Shown: positions 28,523 through 38,493 of the stretch, piece by piece | Position numbering within the stretch: the first letter of the stretch is position 1 | Layout: each line of letters opens with the position of its first letter | Assembly: GCA_905214625.1 (NCBI GenBank) | Contig: CAJMMQ010000014.1 | Span: 1-64,000, forward strand | Direction of reading: 5' to 3' | DNA length: 64,000 nucleotides | Source of the DNA: an uncultured bacterium | GTDB lineage: Bacteria; Bacteroidota; Bacteroidia; Bacteroidales; Bacteroidaceae | The notes under the pieces: model-generated | Database searches by the model: none | Seen by the model: the letters and a program-made list of their open reading frames with translations, nothing else | What the model was told of the DNA's origin: nothing | Made by a program: the position numbers and the translations under genes

Positions 28523-30217
28523 ATGGCAACAAAATTATTAACACCAGATTATATTTTTGAATCTAGTTGGGAAGTTTGCAATAAAGTCGGAGGTATATAT
28601 ACAGTTCTTTCTACAAGAGCAAAAACCTTGCAGAATCTGCTGAAAGACAGAATTATTTTCATCGGTCCAGATAATAATAATGAAAACCCTTATTTCATAG
28701 AAGACAATAAACTGTTTTCTGAATGGAACGCACAAACTAAAAAAGAAGGACTTGCTCTTAGGACAGGAAGATGGAATGTACCAGGACAGCCTATTGCAAT
28801 ATTAGTGAATTTCAACCAATATTATGAGGATAAAAACGCTATTTATACCTGGTTATGGGAACATTATCAAGTTGACAGTCTTCATGCTTATGGAGATTAT
28901 GACGAAGCGTCAATGTTCTCATATGCTGCAGCTAAAACAGTAGAAAGTTTTTATAACTTCTACCTTAACGAATCAAAAAAGGTAATATATCATGGGAATG
29001 AATGGATGACAGGTTTAGGTCTTCTCTATTTAAACTATAAACTTCCACAAATCGCAACTGTCTTTACTACCCACGCTACAAGTATAGGAAGAAGCATTGC
29101 CGGAAACAACAAGCCATTATATGACTATCTTTTTGCTTACAATGGCGACCAAATGGCAGGTGAACTCAACATGCAGAGTAAACATTCTATAGAAAAACAA
29201 GCTGCAAAATACACGGATTGTTTCACTACAGTAAGTGAGATTACTGCAAACGAATGTAAAGAATTACTAGATAAGCCCGTTGATTTTATTTTGCCAAATG
29301 GTTTTGAGAATGATTTTGTACCAAAGGGAGCAGAATTTACTAAAAAAAGGAAGATTGCACGTAAACATGTCCTAGATGTAGCAAATGCACTTCTTGGAAC
29401 AGACTTGGACGACTCAACGCTCATTGTTTCTACAAGCGGGCGATATGAATTTAGGAACAAAGGCGTAGATGTGTATATTGAAGCAATGAACAGACTGCTC
29501 AGAGACAATCGTCTTAAAAAGAATATTCTTGCCTTTATCGAAGTTCCCGGCTGGGTTGGCGAACCACGTGAAGACCTCAAGGAGCGCATAAAATCAGGAA
29601 ACAAATATGACACGCCTCTGCCTGTACCGATGATAACACACTGGCTTCAGAACATGAGCCAAGACAACGTGTTGGGAATGTTGAAGTTCTTGGATATGCA
29701 AAACAGAAATGACGACAAAGTAAAACTTATATTCTTACCTTGCTATCTTAACGGCTCTGACGGTATTTTCAACATGAAATACTATGATTTAGTTCTTGGT
29801 AATGATCTTTGTATATATCCATCATATTATGAGCCTTGGGGGTATACACCTTTAGAGGCAATAGCATTCAAAGTGCCATGCATTACATCTGATTTAGCCG
29901 GTTTTGGCCTTTGGGCCAACTCTGAATTTGGCAGATATGGAGAAATAACAGACGGTGTAAAAGTTATTCATCGTACCGACTACAATTATTCAGAAGTTGC
30001 GGATAAAATAAAAGACACTGTTGCGGAATTTTCAAATATGCCAGATAGTGAAATAAAGAACGCACGTAATAATGCAGAAAAACTTTCAAAGAAAGCTCTT
30101 TGGAATAATTTTATAAAATATTATTATCAAGCATACGATTTTGCACTTAGACGTGCCGAATCAAGAAAGCATGAGAATATTAAAACAGGAAAAAATTTAA
30201 AATCAAATAAACAATGA
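28523..30217 (+). CDS. glycogen synthase, GT3 family (eukaryote-like)
   Basis: Adds glucose from a nucleotide sugar to glycogen. The N-terminal [19 protein letters not shown] matches the animal/fungal GT3 glycogen synthases rather than the bacterial GlgA (GT5). Later segments [22 protein letters not shown] and [16 protein letters not shown] (donor-site E-x7-E region) are as expected. The start 28523 ([12 protein letters not shown]) is preferred over 28472, which overlaps the promoter. It overlaps the phosphorylase gene by 4 bp (ATGA). GT3 enzymes occur across Bacteroidota; donor specificity cannot be read from sequence. Confidence 0.88.
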   Translation: MATKLLTPDYIFESSWEVCNKVGGIYTVLSTRAKTLQNLLKDRIIFIGPDNNNENPYFIEDNKLFSEWNAQTKKEGLALRTGRWNVPGQPIAILVNFNQYYEDKNAIYTWLWEHYQVDSLHAYGDYDEASMFSYAAAKTVESFYNFYLNESKKVIYHGNEWMTGLGLLYLNYKLPQIATVFTTHATSIGRSIAGNNKPLYDYLFAYNGDQMAGELNMQSKHSIEKQAAKYTDCFTTVSEITANECKELLDKPVDFILPNGFENDFVPKGAEFTKKRKIARKHVLDVANALLGTDLDDSTLIVSTSGRYEFRNKGVDVYIEAMNRLLRDNRLKKNILAFIEVPGWVGEPREDLKERIKSGNKYDTPLPVPMITHWLQNMSQDNVLGMLKFLDMQNRNDDKVKLIFLPCYLNGSDGIFNMKYYDLVLGNDLCIYPSYYEPWGYTPLEAIAFKVPCITSDLAGFGLWANSEFGRYGEITDGVKVIHRTDYNYSEVADKIKDTVAEFSNMPDSEIKNARNNAEKLSKKALWNNFIKYYYQAYDFALRRAESRKHENIKTGKNLKSNKQ

Positions 30218-32772
30218 AAATCAAAGCAGATTATGTAAACGCTCCTCAATGGAGAGAATTAACTGTAAAATCAAGATTACCAGAACAATTAAAATGTTTG
30301 GATGAACTTGCTCACAACATGTGGTGGGCTTGGAATTATGAAGCAAGAGACTTATGGCGCAGCTTGGACGAAAAGCTTTATGAGGAAGTTGGCCATAATC
30401 CTGTTGTATTACTTGAGCGTCTTAGCTATGACAGAAAAGAGGAAATTGTCAATAACAAGTCGATAATGAAACAAGTTAAAGACGTATATTCACAATTCCG
30501 CAAATATATGGACGTAAAGCCAAACTCAAAACGTCCATCTGTAGCATACTTCAGTATGGAATATGGTCTTAACCAAGTTTTAAAAATATATTCAGGCGGT
30601 TTAGGAATGCTTGCAGGCGACTATCTTAAAGAGGCATCTGACAGCAATGTAGACATGTGCGCAGTTGGTTTCCTTTATCGATACGGCTATTTCAAACAGT
30701 CCCTTAGCATGGACGGACAGCAAATAGCCAACTACGAAGCACAAAATTTCAATTCGTTACCTATTGTGCGTCAGCTTGATGCAAACGGCAATCCTCTGGT
30801 TGTTGATGTTCCATATATGAACTATCAGGTGCATGCATATGTATGGAGAGTTAACGTAGGACGAATCCCACTCTATTTGCTCGATACGGACAATGAAATG
30901 AACTCTGACTTTGATAAACCAATTACTCACTCATTATATGGAGGTGATTGGGAAAATCGTTTAAAACAAGAAATATTGTTAGGTATAGGTGGTATCTTAA
31001 CATTAAAAAGACTTGGAATTAAGAAACAAATATACCATTGCAACGAGGGACATGCTGCTTTATGTAACCTGCAACGCTTATGCGATTATGTTCAAAGTGG
31101 CCTCACGTTTAATCAAGCAATAGAATTGGTTCGTGCATCATCACTATATACCGTCCACACTCCGGTTCCTGCAGGCCATGATTACTTTGACGAAGGTCTG
31201 TTTGGCAAATATATGGGTGGCTATCCTTCTATTCTCGGAATCACGTGGGACGAATTCATCGGTATGGGACGCACCAATCCTGATGACCACAGTGAAAAAT
31301 TCTGTATGTCTACATTTGCCTGCAATACATGCCAAGAGGTTAACGGCGTAAGTAAACTTCATGGATGGGTTAGCCAAAAAATGTTCTCGGGCATATGGAA
31401 AGGCTATTATCCTGAAGAGAATCATGTTGGTTATGTTACTAACGGTGTTCATTTCCCGACATGGGCTGCAACAGAATGGCGTAAATTATACGCAAAGTAT
31501 TTTGACTCATCTTTTATGTCAGACCAAAGCAACGAAAGTATCTGGCATGCAATATATAAAGTTCCCGATAATGTCATTTGGGATACACGTATGGCATTAA
31601 AGAAGAAACTTACAGACTACATACGTGATAAGTTCCGTGAAACGTGGCTTAAAAATCAAGGTGATCCGTCACGAGTTGTATCTTTGCTGGAAAAAATCAA
31701 TCCAAATGCCTTAATGATAGGCTTCTGTCGCAGATTTGCCACATATAAGCGTGCACATCTTTTGTTTACAGACCTCGATCGTCTCGCAAAGATTGTCAAC
31801 GACCCTGAGCATCCTGTTCAGTTCTTATTCTCTGGAAAAGCTCACCCTGCCGATGGTGCCGGACAAGGACTAATAAAGAAAATATTTGAAATCAGCCAGC
31901 GTCCTGAGTTCCTCGGCAAGATAATCTTCCTCGAGGATTACGACATGCAGCTTGCACGCCGTCTTGTTTCAGGTGTAGATATTTGGATGAACACGCCTAC
32001 ACGTCCGCTTGAAGCATCTGGCACATCTGGTGAAAAAGCTGAAATGAACGGTGTTGTCAATTTATCTGTTCTCGACGGATGGTGGCTCGAAGGATACCGC
32101 GAAGGAGCCGGTTGGGCACTTACAGAGAAACGTACATATAAGAATCAGGGATATCAAGATCAGCTTGACGCTGCAACAATTTACGGTCTGTTAGAAAATG
32201 AAATAATACCTTTGTACTATAACAAGAACGAAAATGGATATAGCGAAGGTTGGATTAAGGTGATAAAGAACTCTATCGCTACAATTGCTCCTCATTATAC
32301 AATGAAAAGACAATTGGACGATTATTATGAAAAGTTCTATACAAAAGAGGCTATCCGTTTCAATAAACTTTCTGCAAATGACAACCGTTTGGCAAAAGAT
32401 ATTGCACAATGGAAAGAAAGTGTTGCAGAACGCTGGGACTCTATACACGTTGTATCAAAAGAATCTATGTTCCCCAATACGGGTCTTGAGACTGGCGTTA
32501 CATACAAAATCAAATACGTAATTGACGAGCAAGGATTAAATGATGCAATAGGACTTGAATTTGTTTCATTATCAGTGGACAAGAATGGAGAAGACCGAAT
32601 ATCAAACGTGTTCCCATTCAAACTCATTGGTCACGAAGGTAACTTATATACATTTGAAGCCACTGTGGAAGCATCTGAAGCCGGAACATATAAAGCTGCA
32701 GTAAGAATGTATCCGAAAAATGCAGCTCTACCCCACCGTCAGGATTTCTGTTATGTAAAATGGCTTGATTAA
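30214..32772 (+). CDS. glgP: alpha-glucan (glycogen) phosphorylase, GT35
   Basis: Releases glucose-1-phosphate from glycogen or maltodextrin, with pyridoxal phosphate. At 852 residues it has the N-terminal DUF3417-type extension ([20 protein letters not shown]) of the bacterial/Thermus subclass. The catalytic core shows [39 protein letters not shown] and the cofactor segment [14 protein letters not shown] with the Schiff-base Lys near 608 (Glu in place of the usual Met before Lys). Synthesis and breakdown genes are translationally coupled (ATGA overlap). A terminator follows. Confidence 0.93.
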   Translation: MKIKADYVNAPQWRELTVKSRLPEQLKCLDELAHNMWWAWNYEARDLWRSLDEKLYEEVGHNPVVLLERLSYDRKEEIVNNKSIMKQVKDVYSQFRKYMDVKPNSKRPSVAYFSMEYGLNQVLKIYSGGLGMLAGDYLKEASDSNVDMCAVGFLYRYGYFKQSLSMDGQQIANYEAQNFNSLPIVRQLDANGNPLVVDVPYMNYQVHAYVWRVNVGRIPLYLLDTDNEMNSDFDKPITHSLYGGDWENRLKQEILLGIGGILTLKRLGIKKQIYHCNEGHAALCNLQRLCDYVQSGLTFNQAIELVRASSLYTVHTPVPAGHDYFDEGLFGKYMGGYPSILGITWDEFIGMGRTNPDDHSEKFCMSTFACNTCQEVNGVSKLHGWVSQKMFSGIWKGYYPEENHVGYVTNGVHFPTWAATEWRKLYAKYFDSSFMSDQSNESIWHAIYKVPDNVIWDTRMALKKKLTDYIRDKFRETWLKNQGDPSRVVSLLEKINPNALMIGFCRRFATYKRAHLLFTDLDRLAKIVNDPEHPVQFLFSGKAHPADGAGQGLIKKIFEISQRPEFLGKIIFLEDYDMQLARRLVSGVDIWMNTPTRPLEASGTSGEKAEMNGVVNLSVLDGWWLEGYREGAGWALTEKRTYKNQGYQDQLDAATIYGLLENEIIPLYYNKNENGYSEGWIKVIKNSIATIAPHYTMKRQLDDYYEKFYTKEAIRFNKLSANDNRLAKDIAQWKESVAERWDSIHVVSKESMFPNTGLETGVTYKIKYVIDEQGLNDAIGLEFVSLSVDKNGEDRISNVFPFKLIGHEGNLYTFEATVEASEAGTYKAAVRMYPKNAALPHRQDFCYVKWLD

Positions 32773-32832
32773 TAATCAGTTATTGAATAGAAAATAAATT
32801 TAAGGTTATCAGCTTAAATTTATATACAATGA

Positions 32833-32890
32833 CAAATCTCCTTATTCTTGCCTTATTAAAATATTTGGCAGAATAAGGAGATTGTTATTT
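32833..32890 (+). terminator. terminator of the glycogen operon
   Basis: A long inverted repeat: CAAATCTCCTTATTCTTGCC at 32833-32852 against GGCAGAATAAGGAGATTG at 32867-32884, followed by TTATTTTT. Confidence 0.85.
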
Positions 32891-32928
32891 TTATATTACA
32901 GTCAAAAACCTGTTAATTTATCATGTGC

Positions 32929-33038
32929 ATAAAGCATATAACCTTTATGCAAAATACGGCAAATTGCATCATAAAAGGTATCCTTTTACACCCACAAATG
33001 CCATCTTTTGCAAGACAAAATGCATACCTTTACATATA
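32929..33038. repeat. 22-bp-period tandem A/T-tract array, copy C (5 units)
   Basis: Units start at 32929, 32951, 32973, 32995 and 33017, all exactly 22 bp apart. The third (AAAAGGTATCCTTTTACA) is nearly the same as the first unit of copy D at 58842. Others are degenerate but keep the A-tract, GC-rich core and T-tract. It lies between the glycogen terminator and the terminator of the ECF sigma gene; 33039-33200 shows nothing recognised. Confidence 0.8.
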
Positions 33039-33203
33039 GTATAATCATATGTTTTCAAAGAAGTTGCCACTCATCATGCACATCCATAAATTCCTGATTA
33101 ATAGTACCTTACAGTGTGATAAGTAAACATATCCATTCATAGCACAAGAATAAGTTTATCCTCTCCTTTTGGTAGACTTCAAACATTATCCAAAATTTGT
33201 AAA

Positions 33204-33246
33204 AGAAAAAGCCCTACGCATTCATAATCACTACGAAGCGAGGGCT
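33204..33246 (-). terminator. terminator of the ECF sigma gene
   Basis: AGCCCT-CGC-TTC (33210-33223) pairs with GAA-GCG-AGGGCT (33235-33246) with small mismatches; on the minus strand the 3' arm is followed by TTTTTCTTTT. Confidence 0.75.
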
Positions 33247-33287
33247 AATACCTTAAAATAACCTACCGAATTTATCATTAAACATTA

Positions 33288-33803
33288 TCATGCCAACATT
33301 TTACTCATATATTTTCTTATAACCTTACGTGCACTACCTAATTTATTTTCAACACTTTTATAATTCATTTTTAATGTTTTGGATATCTCTGAAACAGCCA
33401 AATCATCATATACGTTCATTCTATAAATTTTACGTTGATTCTCATTCAATTTCTGAATACCACAATCAAGAACTTCTATTATTTCTTCAAACGAGTAGCT
33501 TGAACATTCATTAAATGAATCCTTTCCAGTTTTCGATACAACATAATACGAATAGTCATCAACATATTTTTTATGTCTGTAATAATCATATATAAGATTT
33601 CTGGCTATCGTATAAACCAAATTTGACAAACTTTCCTCAGTTACAATCCGGTCTATTGACAACAACTTAATAAATACATTCTGTACGATGTCATCGGCAT
33701 ACTCAGTCTCTTTGATTCTGCTTACAACGAAAGCACGCAAATCATCAAAGTGTTCTGTATAATATTTGCCAATTGTAGTAAATTTAGTTTCGAGTTTTTC
33801 CAT
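33288..33803 (-). CDS. ECF-type RNA polymerase sigma factor
   Basis: A 171-residue sigma-70 family factor with only regions 2 and 4. Region 2 is seen at about 15-85 (DDLRAFVVSRI, YADDIVQNVFIKLL), and region 4 with a helix-turn-helix at about 115-165 (NENQRKIYRMNV, AVSEISKTLKMNYKSVENK). It has no neighbouring FecR-type anti-sigma gene or SusC/D pair, unlike most Bacteroidota ECF factors. It is the last gene of a minus-strand group after the CHAT protein and a secreted protein, but has its own promoter and a 293-bp gap. Confidence 0.9.
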   Translation of the reverse strand: MEKLETKFTTIGKYYTEHFDDLRAFVVSRIKETEYADDIVQNVFIKLLSIDRIVTEESLSNLVYTIARNLIYDYYRHKKYVDDYSYYVVSKTGKDSFNECSSYSFEEIIEVLDCGIQKLNENQRKIYRMNVYDDLAVSEISKTLKMNYKSVENKLGSARKVIRKYMSKMLA

Positions 33804-33827
33804 AGCTGCACATTAGCTTTATATTTG

Positions 33828-33835
33828 CAAAGATA
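33828..33835 (-). promoter_or_regulatory. -7 element of the ECF sigma gene
   Basis: Reads TATCTTTG on the minus strand (full TAnnTTTG match), 25 bp upstream of the start codon. The rest of the gap up to 34096 is AT-rich; a small dyad (TGTGCC 34033-34038, GGCACA 34054-34059) could be a weak terminator of the upstream gene. Confidence 0.6.
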
Positions 33836-34096
33836 CATTTTTTCTGATTAGACTAAAAAAGAATTAATCTATTTATTCCCATCATACACAAATTCAAATT
33901 ATTTTGAAACATCCACACAAGTTATAAACAAATAGCCGACATAATTATTTACTTATAGTAAACCAAAGCATAAAATACCATAACGTTCAACTTAAATAAA
34001 TGTCATTTGATTATGTAAATATCAAACACACATGTGCCATTATTTTTATAAACGGCACAAAAATGTTTCATAAAACGTAAAATAAAAATATTTATA

Positions 34097-35116
34097 TTAT
34101 ATGATACAGCCTAAACGTCTTTTTCGTATAGCGTAATAATTATATAGCATATTATGCCTGTCATTCATAATATCGTATTGTCCGAGAAAGTGATTAATAG
34201 GATTTTTCTCCCATAAAAGGTTGTCAATTCTATAATTTATCAATGCCGTAGAATCCAAATCAATAAAATCATCTTCCACTGCAATACTGTCAACATCTAA
34301 ATAATTATCTTGAGAATCATTCTCGTTATTTTCAACTGGGTTTTCTTTATTTAAAACAGATTTCAAATCATTATACGACAATTCTATGCGCAAGGCTGTT
34401 TTGGTTGTACTTCCAACATACAAATACGCAATGCCATATCCCGCTTTTGTAATTATTTTTCCCTGCTGCATTGAAGCATGGTCGCTTCCTAAAAGCTGAA
34501 TAAGGCTTTGTCTGATTCGTTCTTTTGCAATAATTAAATCATTAACATCAACAATTGTTTCATCAACATTAAAAATATATTCAACATAACCATCTTTTTT
34601 GCAAAGATCAACCATAGTCATACCTTGTCCCGTATCCAACGGAAGTGTCAAAGTCTGAGTACTGATTAACATGTCCAACTTTTCTTCAGGTGAGTATTTA
34701 TCATTTATTATCCTATCCATATCATTTGACGTAAAACACAAATCTATCGTTTTACCTATTTGAGGAAATTCAAACACATATCTTAATTTTAGATTCAACG
34801 CCATGAGTGAACGCAAAAAGAGTTTCAATTCTTCTGACGGGGACGATAATGCTGCTATTACATTATTTTTAATCACTTCCTGTGAAATTTTCTGTACATC
34901 TTTTACTAAAGAATTACATGATGCGAAATAAGTCAGTTTTTCCCTGTCTATATCTGCAGAATTCATCTGCATGCTAAATCCCATTGACATAGGCATCTCT
35001 GCATTCATTGCAACTACTTCAGACTTAAGTTCTTCATAAGAAAGGAGTTCTCTTTGGGCTTTAACTTCAAGCCCTGCAATAACGACAAAAAATATTAATA
35101 ACACAAACTTTTTCAT
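34097..35116 (-). CDS. secreted protein of unknown family, partner of the CHAT protein
   Basis: Not recognised. About 339 residues start with a signal peptide (MKKFVLLIFFVVIAGLEVKA, cut before Q), so it is exported. The start at 35116 is preferred to one 12 bp upstream because it gives a normal signal peptide. After that come two similar-looking segments, about 60-130 and 190-255, each with an amphipathic helix then a beta-rich stretch ending in SNDM or SYNDL; this suggests an internal duplication. An acidic Asn/Asp-rich linker follows (about 260-290), then a basic tail with RKRR. It begins about 25 bp after the CHAT gene ends, so the two are co-transcribed. Confidence 0.7.
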   Translation of the reverse strand: MKKFVLLIFFVVIAGLEVKAQRELLSYEELKSEVVAMNAEMPMSMGFSMQMNSADIDREKLTYFASCNSLVKDVQKISQEVIKNNVIAALSSPSEELKLFLRSLMALNLKLRYVFEFPQIGKTIDLCFTSNDMDRIINDKYSPEEKLDMLISTQTLTLPLDTGQGMTMVDLCKKDGYVEYIFNVDETIVDVNDLIIAKERIRQSLIQLLGSDHASMQQGKIITKAGYGIAYLYVGSTTKTALRIELSYNDLKSVLNKENPVENNENDSQDNYLDVDSIAVEDDFIDLDSTALINYRIDNLLWEKNPINHFLGQYDIMNDRHNMLYNYYAIRKRRLGCII

Positions 35117-35140
35117 ATACAAATACATATTTAAAATATT

Positions 35141-38023
35141 TTACATTCCATCAAGCAATATGAATGATGCCCAATATTCAGGTCTGTTCCACCTGCCGTC
35201 TTCCACAGTTCTCAAATATTTTTGAGCATCAATAAGCGATTCTCTTTTAGTACGTCTGCCGGAAAGATAACTGTTATAAAACTCTTTCATGAAAAGCATT
35301 GTGGCATGGTCGTTTACTTTAACAAGACTCATCAGTAAACTTTTAGTTCCTGCTTTCTTAAATCCGCGCTGTAAACCGAACACCCCTTCACTGTCAATAT
35401 CTCCTAATCCACTTTCACATGCTGAAAGAACAGCCATGTCAAGGCTATGTAAATCCAGTAAAGAAATGTCATAAGCCGTCAGAAATCCCCCGACATTATC
35501 GTTCTCTTCATTCTGCCATGTTCCTTGTATATATTTATTTGCACCGGCCATAACAAGAGCAGAACGAGACATTGACTCCTGCTCATAGTTTCCCCCTTCT
35601 CTCATAACAAAATCAAGATAGCCAAACCTCTGTTTATCATTTTTATTAATATAAAATCCATGCGTTGCCAAATGAAGTATGCGCAGGTCGGTCTCAGCCA
35701 ACATATCCACAGATTCTTTAGAAGCCTTATATGAATCGAAAACCAAAGGATGTATTTTATGCGAATTAAAAATAGAGGCAATCGCGTCAATCTCCTCTCT
35801 TGTTCCGTAAAGCATGTCAAAACCTATAGCACCTCGCTCGGAAAATAAATTAACATCACGCATTGCCAAATAATTTTCAGTCTCTTGCCTTTGAATATTC
35901 AGCTCCGACTGAAGTGCCATATTGCTTTGCGCAATATCTTCAATACCGGCGTTATAGTCAATGTCTCCATATAAGGCTACAGTTCCCATTACAGATTTTT
36001 CGTGCTTTCTTTTTGCTAAAAAACGTGTAGACGATACCCTGTAACATTCATATTCTTCAATTATAGTTTTCCCACCCGGCTCCTTACAATACTCTATAGG
36101 TATATTATACAGCAAACCGTCAGCGGCAAAATATATTTTTCTAAGTTTATCAGCACCACAATCTTCAATTATAGGCTGCCATATTCTCGCATATATTTCA
36201 GAATTATCAGCATCAAGAACAGACAATCCGACAAAACGCTTTATCACATCATTATTAAAAAGCCTTATGATATGTGGATATTCATAATCACGCATAATTG
36301 TCAACGCCAAATATATTGTATCCGTATCATCGATGTTTGTTGACCTCAGAAACTCAATAGCCAACTCACCTTCACCAAGATTAGCCTTTATACTGTCTAC
36401 ATTAATCCCTAAATCATCCATAAAATTACCTAAAGATGCAACCTTTTTAAGAATACGCTTTTCAAGTTGCGTAACAAGGTGAGACTGATAGTCTATGTCA
36501 TATTTATCATCAGCTTTTATGGCCCGTTGCAATCTGTCTTTACAATCTTGCCTTTGCCGCTGTAACGACAAAAGCATCTCACTATCAGAATTTTTCAATA
36601 TTCTATCAATGTTTACAGTGCTGTTCAGCAAAATACCTTTTGACTGCAATATTCCATTATAACACAGTTCTGCCATTCTATCAGTCGGCGAGGTTAATGT
36701 CATCGTTGGCAGCAAACGCGAATACCATCCGCTAACCTTTAACCAATATGTTGCACGTTCAGGTTCCGTAAGCAAAGGGAAATTATCATACAGCTGCTGT
36801 TCAATATAACCTGCCATCTCAGCAGCACCTTTCTCAATAAGTCTGGCGTCATTAAAGGCTATAAGACAAAGCATCTTTGTGGACAATAAATCAAGATACA
36901 ATTGCTGTCCGGCATATTTATTTCTGTCGATGCTGGCAAAAGCCTTATTTATAACATCCAAAGCTTTCTTCGGATTGTTCATCAGAATATAACAACAAGC
37001 TTGGTTTGACAGGCATATCGCATACATTTGGGCATCAGTCTTGCCTTCCGATTCATAATATTGTGCCAATTCATCATATATCTCGGAAGAAACTTTTGGA
37101 TCATCATACATAAACAACGACGCTTTCGACGATAATATGTTTACAATAATTTCAGTTTCTTGTTCATTCAGACTGTCACTATACTCATTATACAGCCTTT
37201 CTGCATCATCAAATCTTTGCCATGCAAGTTCATTATCATTCTTTTTTGAAGCTATTACACCAAGCATGTTACACGTTAAAATACGATACTTTTTATATTT
37301 CTCAAAGTCAGTTAAAGCCGAATCTACCAACAAATACAGTTCCTCTGACGTATCAAAGTCTTCAAGTTCATAAAAACACTTTGCTATAAGCATTGCGTTC
37401 ATCATAACATTCAGGTTATTCTTATTAAGCTGTCCCAGTTTTCTATAGCCGGAAATCGTCATGGCAAGATAATCCTTTGCCTGCGAGAAGTTATTATTAT
37501 AATAATAAAACATCCCTAATTTGCACAAGTCGTCAACATATTCATCCGTAACATCAGCCATTACTCTTTTTTCCTGCTCAACCACAATGCTTCCCCATCG
37601 GATTGCTCCATCGTAATCTCCAATATGACCATAACAGCTGGCACATTCCCTTGCCATGTACAAAAAATCATCATCCGGAATGCCTACCATCTTTTTCCAT
37701 ATCAAATAAGCCTTTTCAAAATATTCAACAGCCTCATCGTATCGCTCTAAAGCCTTTAAATAAATACCTGCATTAATGTTTGCTTTCATATGATATACGG
37801 AGTTGCCCCCGTTGACATCCTTATACAAATCTATAATCTTGAACAATTCATTTATAGATTTATCATATTCTTTCTTCTGCCAATATTCATCTACAAGAGC
37901 CTGCAGAGAATCTCTTATACCATTTCGCTGACTCATAAGCATTTGCCCTTTTAACCCAAACGGAAAAAACAACAGTAGCATTAAGGTTAATATAAAATAT
38001 GTAGCGTTTTTATTTTGTTTCAT
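35141..38023 (-). CDS. secreted TPR-CHAT protein (caspase-like peptidase)
   Basis: A 960-residue protein with a signal peptide (about 1-26, ending LKGQ), then many TPR-type helix pairs (about 40-480), a coiled region, and a C-terminal CHAT domain (about 690-960). CHAT is a clan CD caspase/separase-like peptidase fold: the catalytic His788 lies in HLATHGF and Cys869 in LSACESGLG, both intact, and the end reads YWASFILLDG as usual for CHAT. Known CHAT proteins are triggered by partner proteins or nucleic acid sensors; this one is exported, so its substrate would be in the periplasm or outside. First gene of a group with an unknown secreted protein and an ECF sigma factor. Confidence 0.88.
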   Translation of the reverse strand: MKQNKNATYFILTLMLLLFFPFGLKGQMLMSQRNGIRDSLQALVDEYWQKKEYDKSINELFKIIDLYKDVNGGNSVYHMKANINAGIYLKALERYDEAVEYFEKAYLIWKKMVGIPDDDFLYMARECASCYGHIGDYDGAIRWGSIVVEQEKRVMADVTDEYVDDLCKLGMFYYYNNNFSQAKDYLAMTISGYRKLGQLNKNNLNVMMNAMLIAKCFYELEDFDTSEELYLLVDSALTDFEKYKKYRILTCNMLGVIASKKNDNELAWQRFDDAERLYNEYSDSLNEQETEIIVNILSSKASLFMYDDPKVSSEIYDELAQYYESEGKTDAQMYAICLSNQACCYILMNNPKKALDVINKAFASIDRNKYAGQQLYLDLLSTKMLCLIAFNDARLIEKGAAEMAGYIEQQLYDNFPLLTEPERATYWLKVSGWYSRLLPTMTLTSPTDRMAELCYNGILQSKGILLNSTVNIDRILKNSDSEMLLSLQRQRQDCKDRLQRAIKADDKYDIDYQSHLVTQLEKRILKKVASLGNFMDDLGINVDSIKANLGEGELAIEFLRSTNIDDTDTIYLALTIMRDYEYPHIIRLFNNDVIKRFVGLSVLDADNSEIYARIWQPIIEDCGADKLRKIYFAADGLLYNIPIEYCKEPGGKTIIEEYECYRVSSTRFLAKRKHEKSVMGTVALYGDIDYNAGIEDIAQSNMALQSELNIQRQETENYLAMRDVNLFSERGAIGFDMLYGTREEIDAIASIFNSHKIHPLVFDSYKASKESVDMLAETDLRILHLATHGFYINKNDKQRFGYLDFVMREGGNYEQESMSRSALVMAGANKYIQGTWQNEENDNVGGFLTAYDISLLDLHSLDMAVLSACESGLGDIDSEGVFGLQRGFKKAGTKSLLMSLVKVNDHATMLFMKEFYNSYLSGRRTKRESLIDAQKYLRTVEDGRWNRPEYWASFILLDGM

Positions 38024-38141
38024 AGTAATTCATCGAATTAATAATTAACGTGTTGTAAAGTTAACAAACATCACAGGCACAACTAACAATGCCGATAATC
38101 AAATAAAAGAACAATAATAATGTTATTCCTCATTCTCAATG

Positions 38142-38149
38142 CAAATATA
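38142..38149 (-). promoter_or_regulatory. possible -7 element of the CHAT operon
   Basis: Reads TATATTTG on the minus strand (TAnnTTTG), about 120 bp upstream of the CHAT start. No good -33 box at the right spacing, so this is a weak call. Confidence 0.35.
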
Positions 38150-38284
38150 ATATTTTTTCATGATTTCACGCATTTTCAAAATGACAAATAACCAAATTTC
38201 ATATCAAATATCCAACAGCCAAAATCAACTTTAAGCCAATATCTCTATTAGGATTCATCCGGATTATATTTTTATATTGAGCGG

Positions 38285-38342
38285 ATTGTCGCTTGCTCTT
38301 CCGCAGTCATAGCGGGCGATGTCAAAAAAAGCAAACGACAAT
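38285..38342. repeat. long-range inverted repeat upstream of htpG
   Basis: ATTGTCGCTTGCT (38285-38297) faces AGCAAACGACAAT (38330-38342): 13-bp arms with one mismatch and a 32-bp loop. It is GC-richer than its surroundings. A shorter overlapping hairpin (GCGGA...TCCGC, 38281-38303) is an alternative fold. Role unknown; the remainder of 38024-38426 shows nothing else recognised. Confidence 0.5.
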
Positions 38343-38426
38343 TGGAAACAACAAGACGGATGAAAGCACCAATGTACTTGTTGTATTGAAACATATGCGG
38401 ACTAATTACCGATTGGGGTTAAATTA

Positions 38427-38442
38427 TGGCACAATATTTGCA
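38427..38442 (+). promoter_or_regulatory. sigma-54-like promoter of htpG
   Basis: TGGCACAATATTTGCA matches TGGCACG-N4-TTGCW at every position but one. The start point would be near 38454, about 40 nt before the htpG ATG. The overlapping AATATTTG is one base off a vegetative -7 box, so the site could also be an ordinary promoter. Confidence 0.55.
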
Positions 38443-38493
38443 GTCAGTTAAGCGATTATTTATTACAAAAATACAATTAAAATATATATAGCT

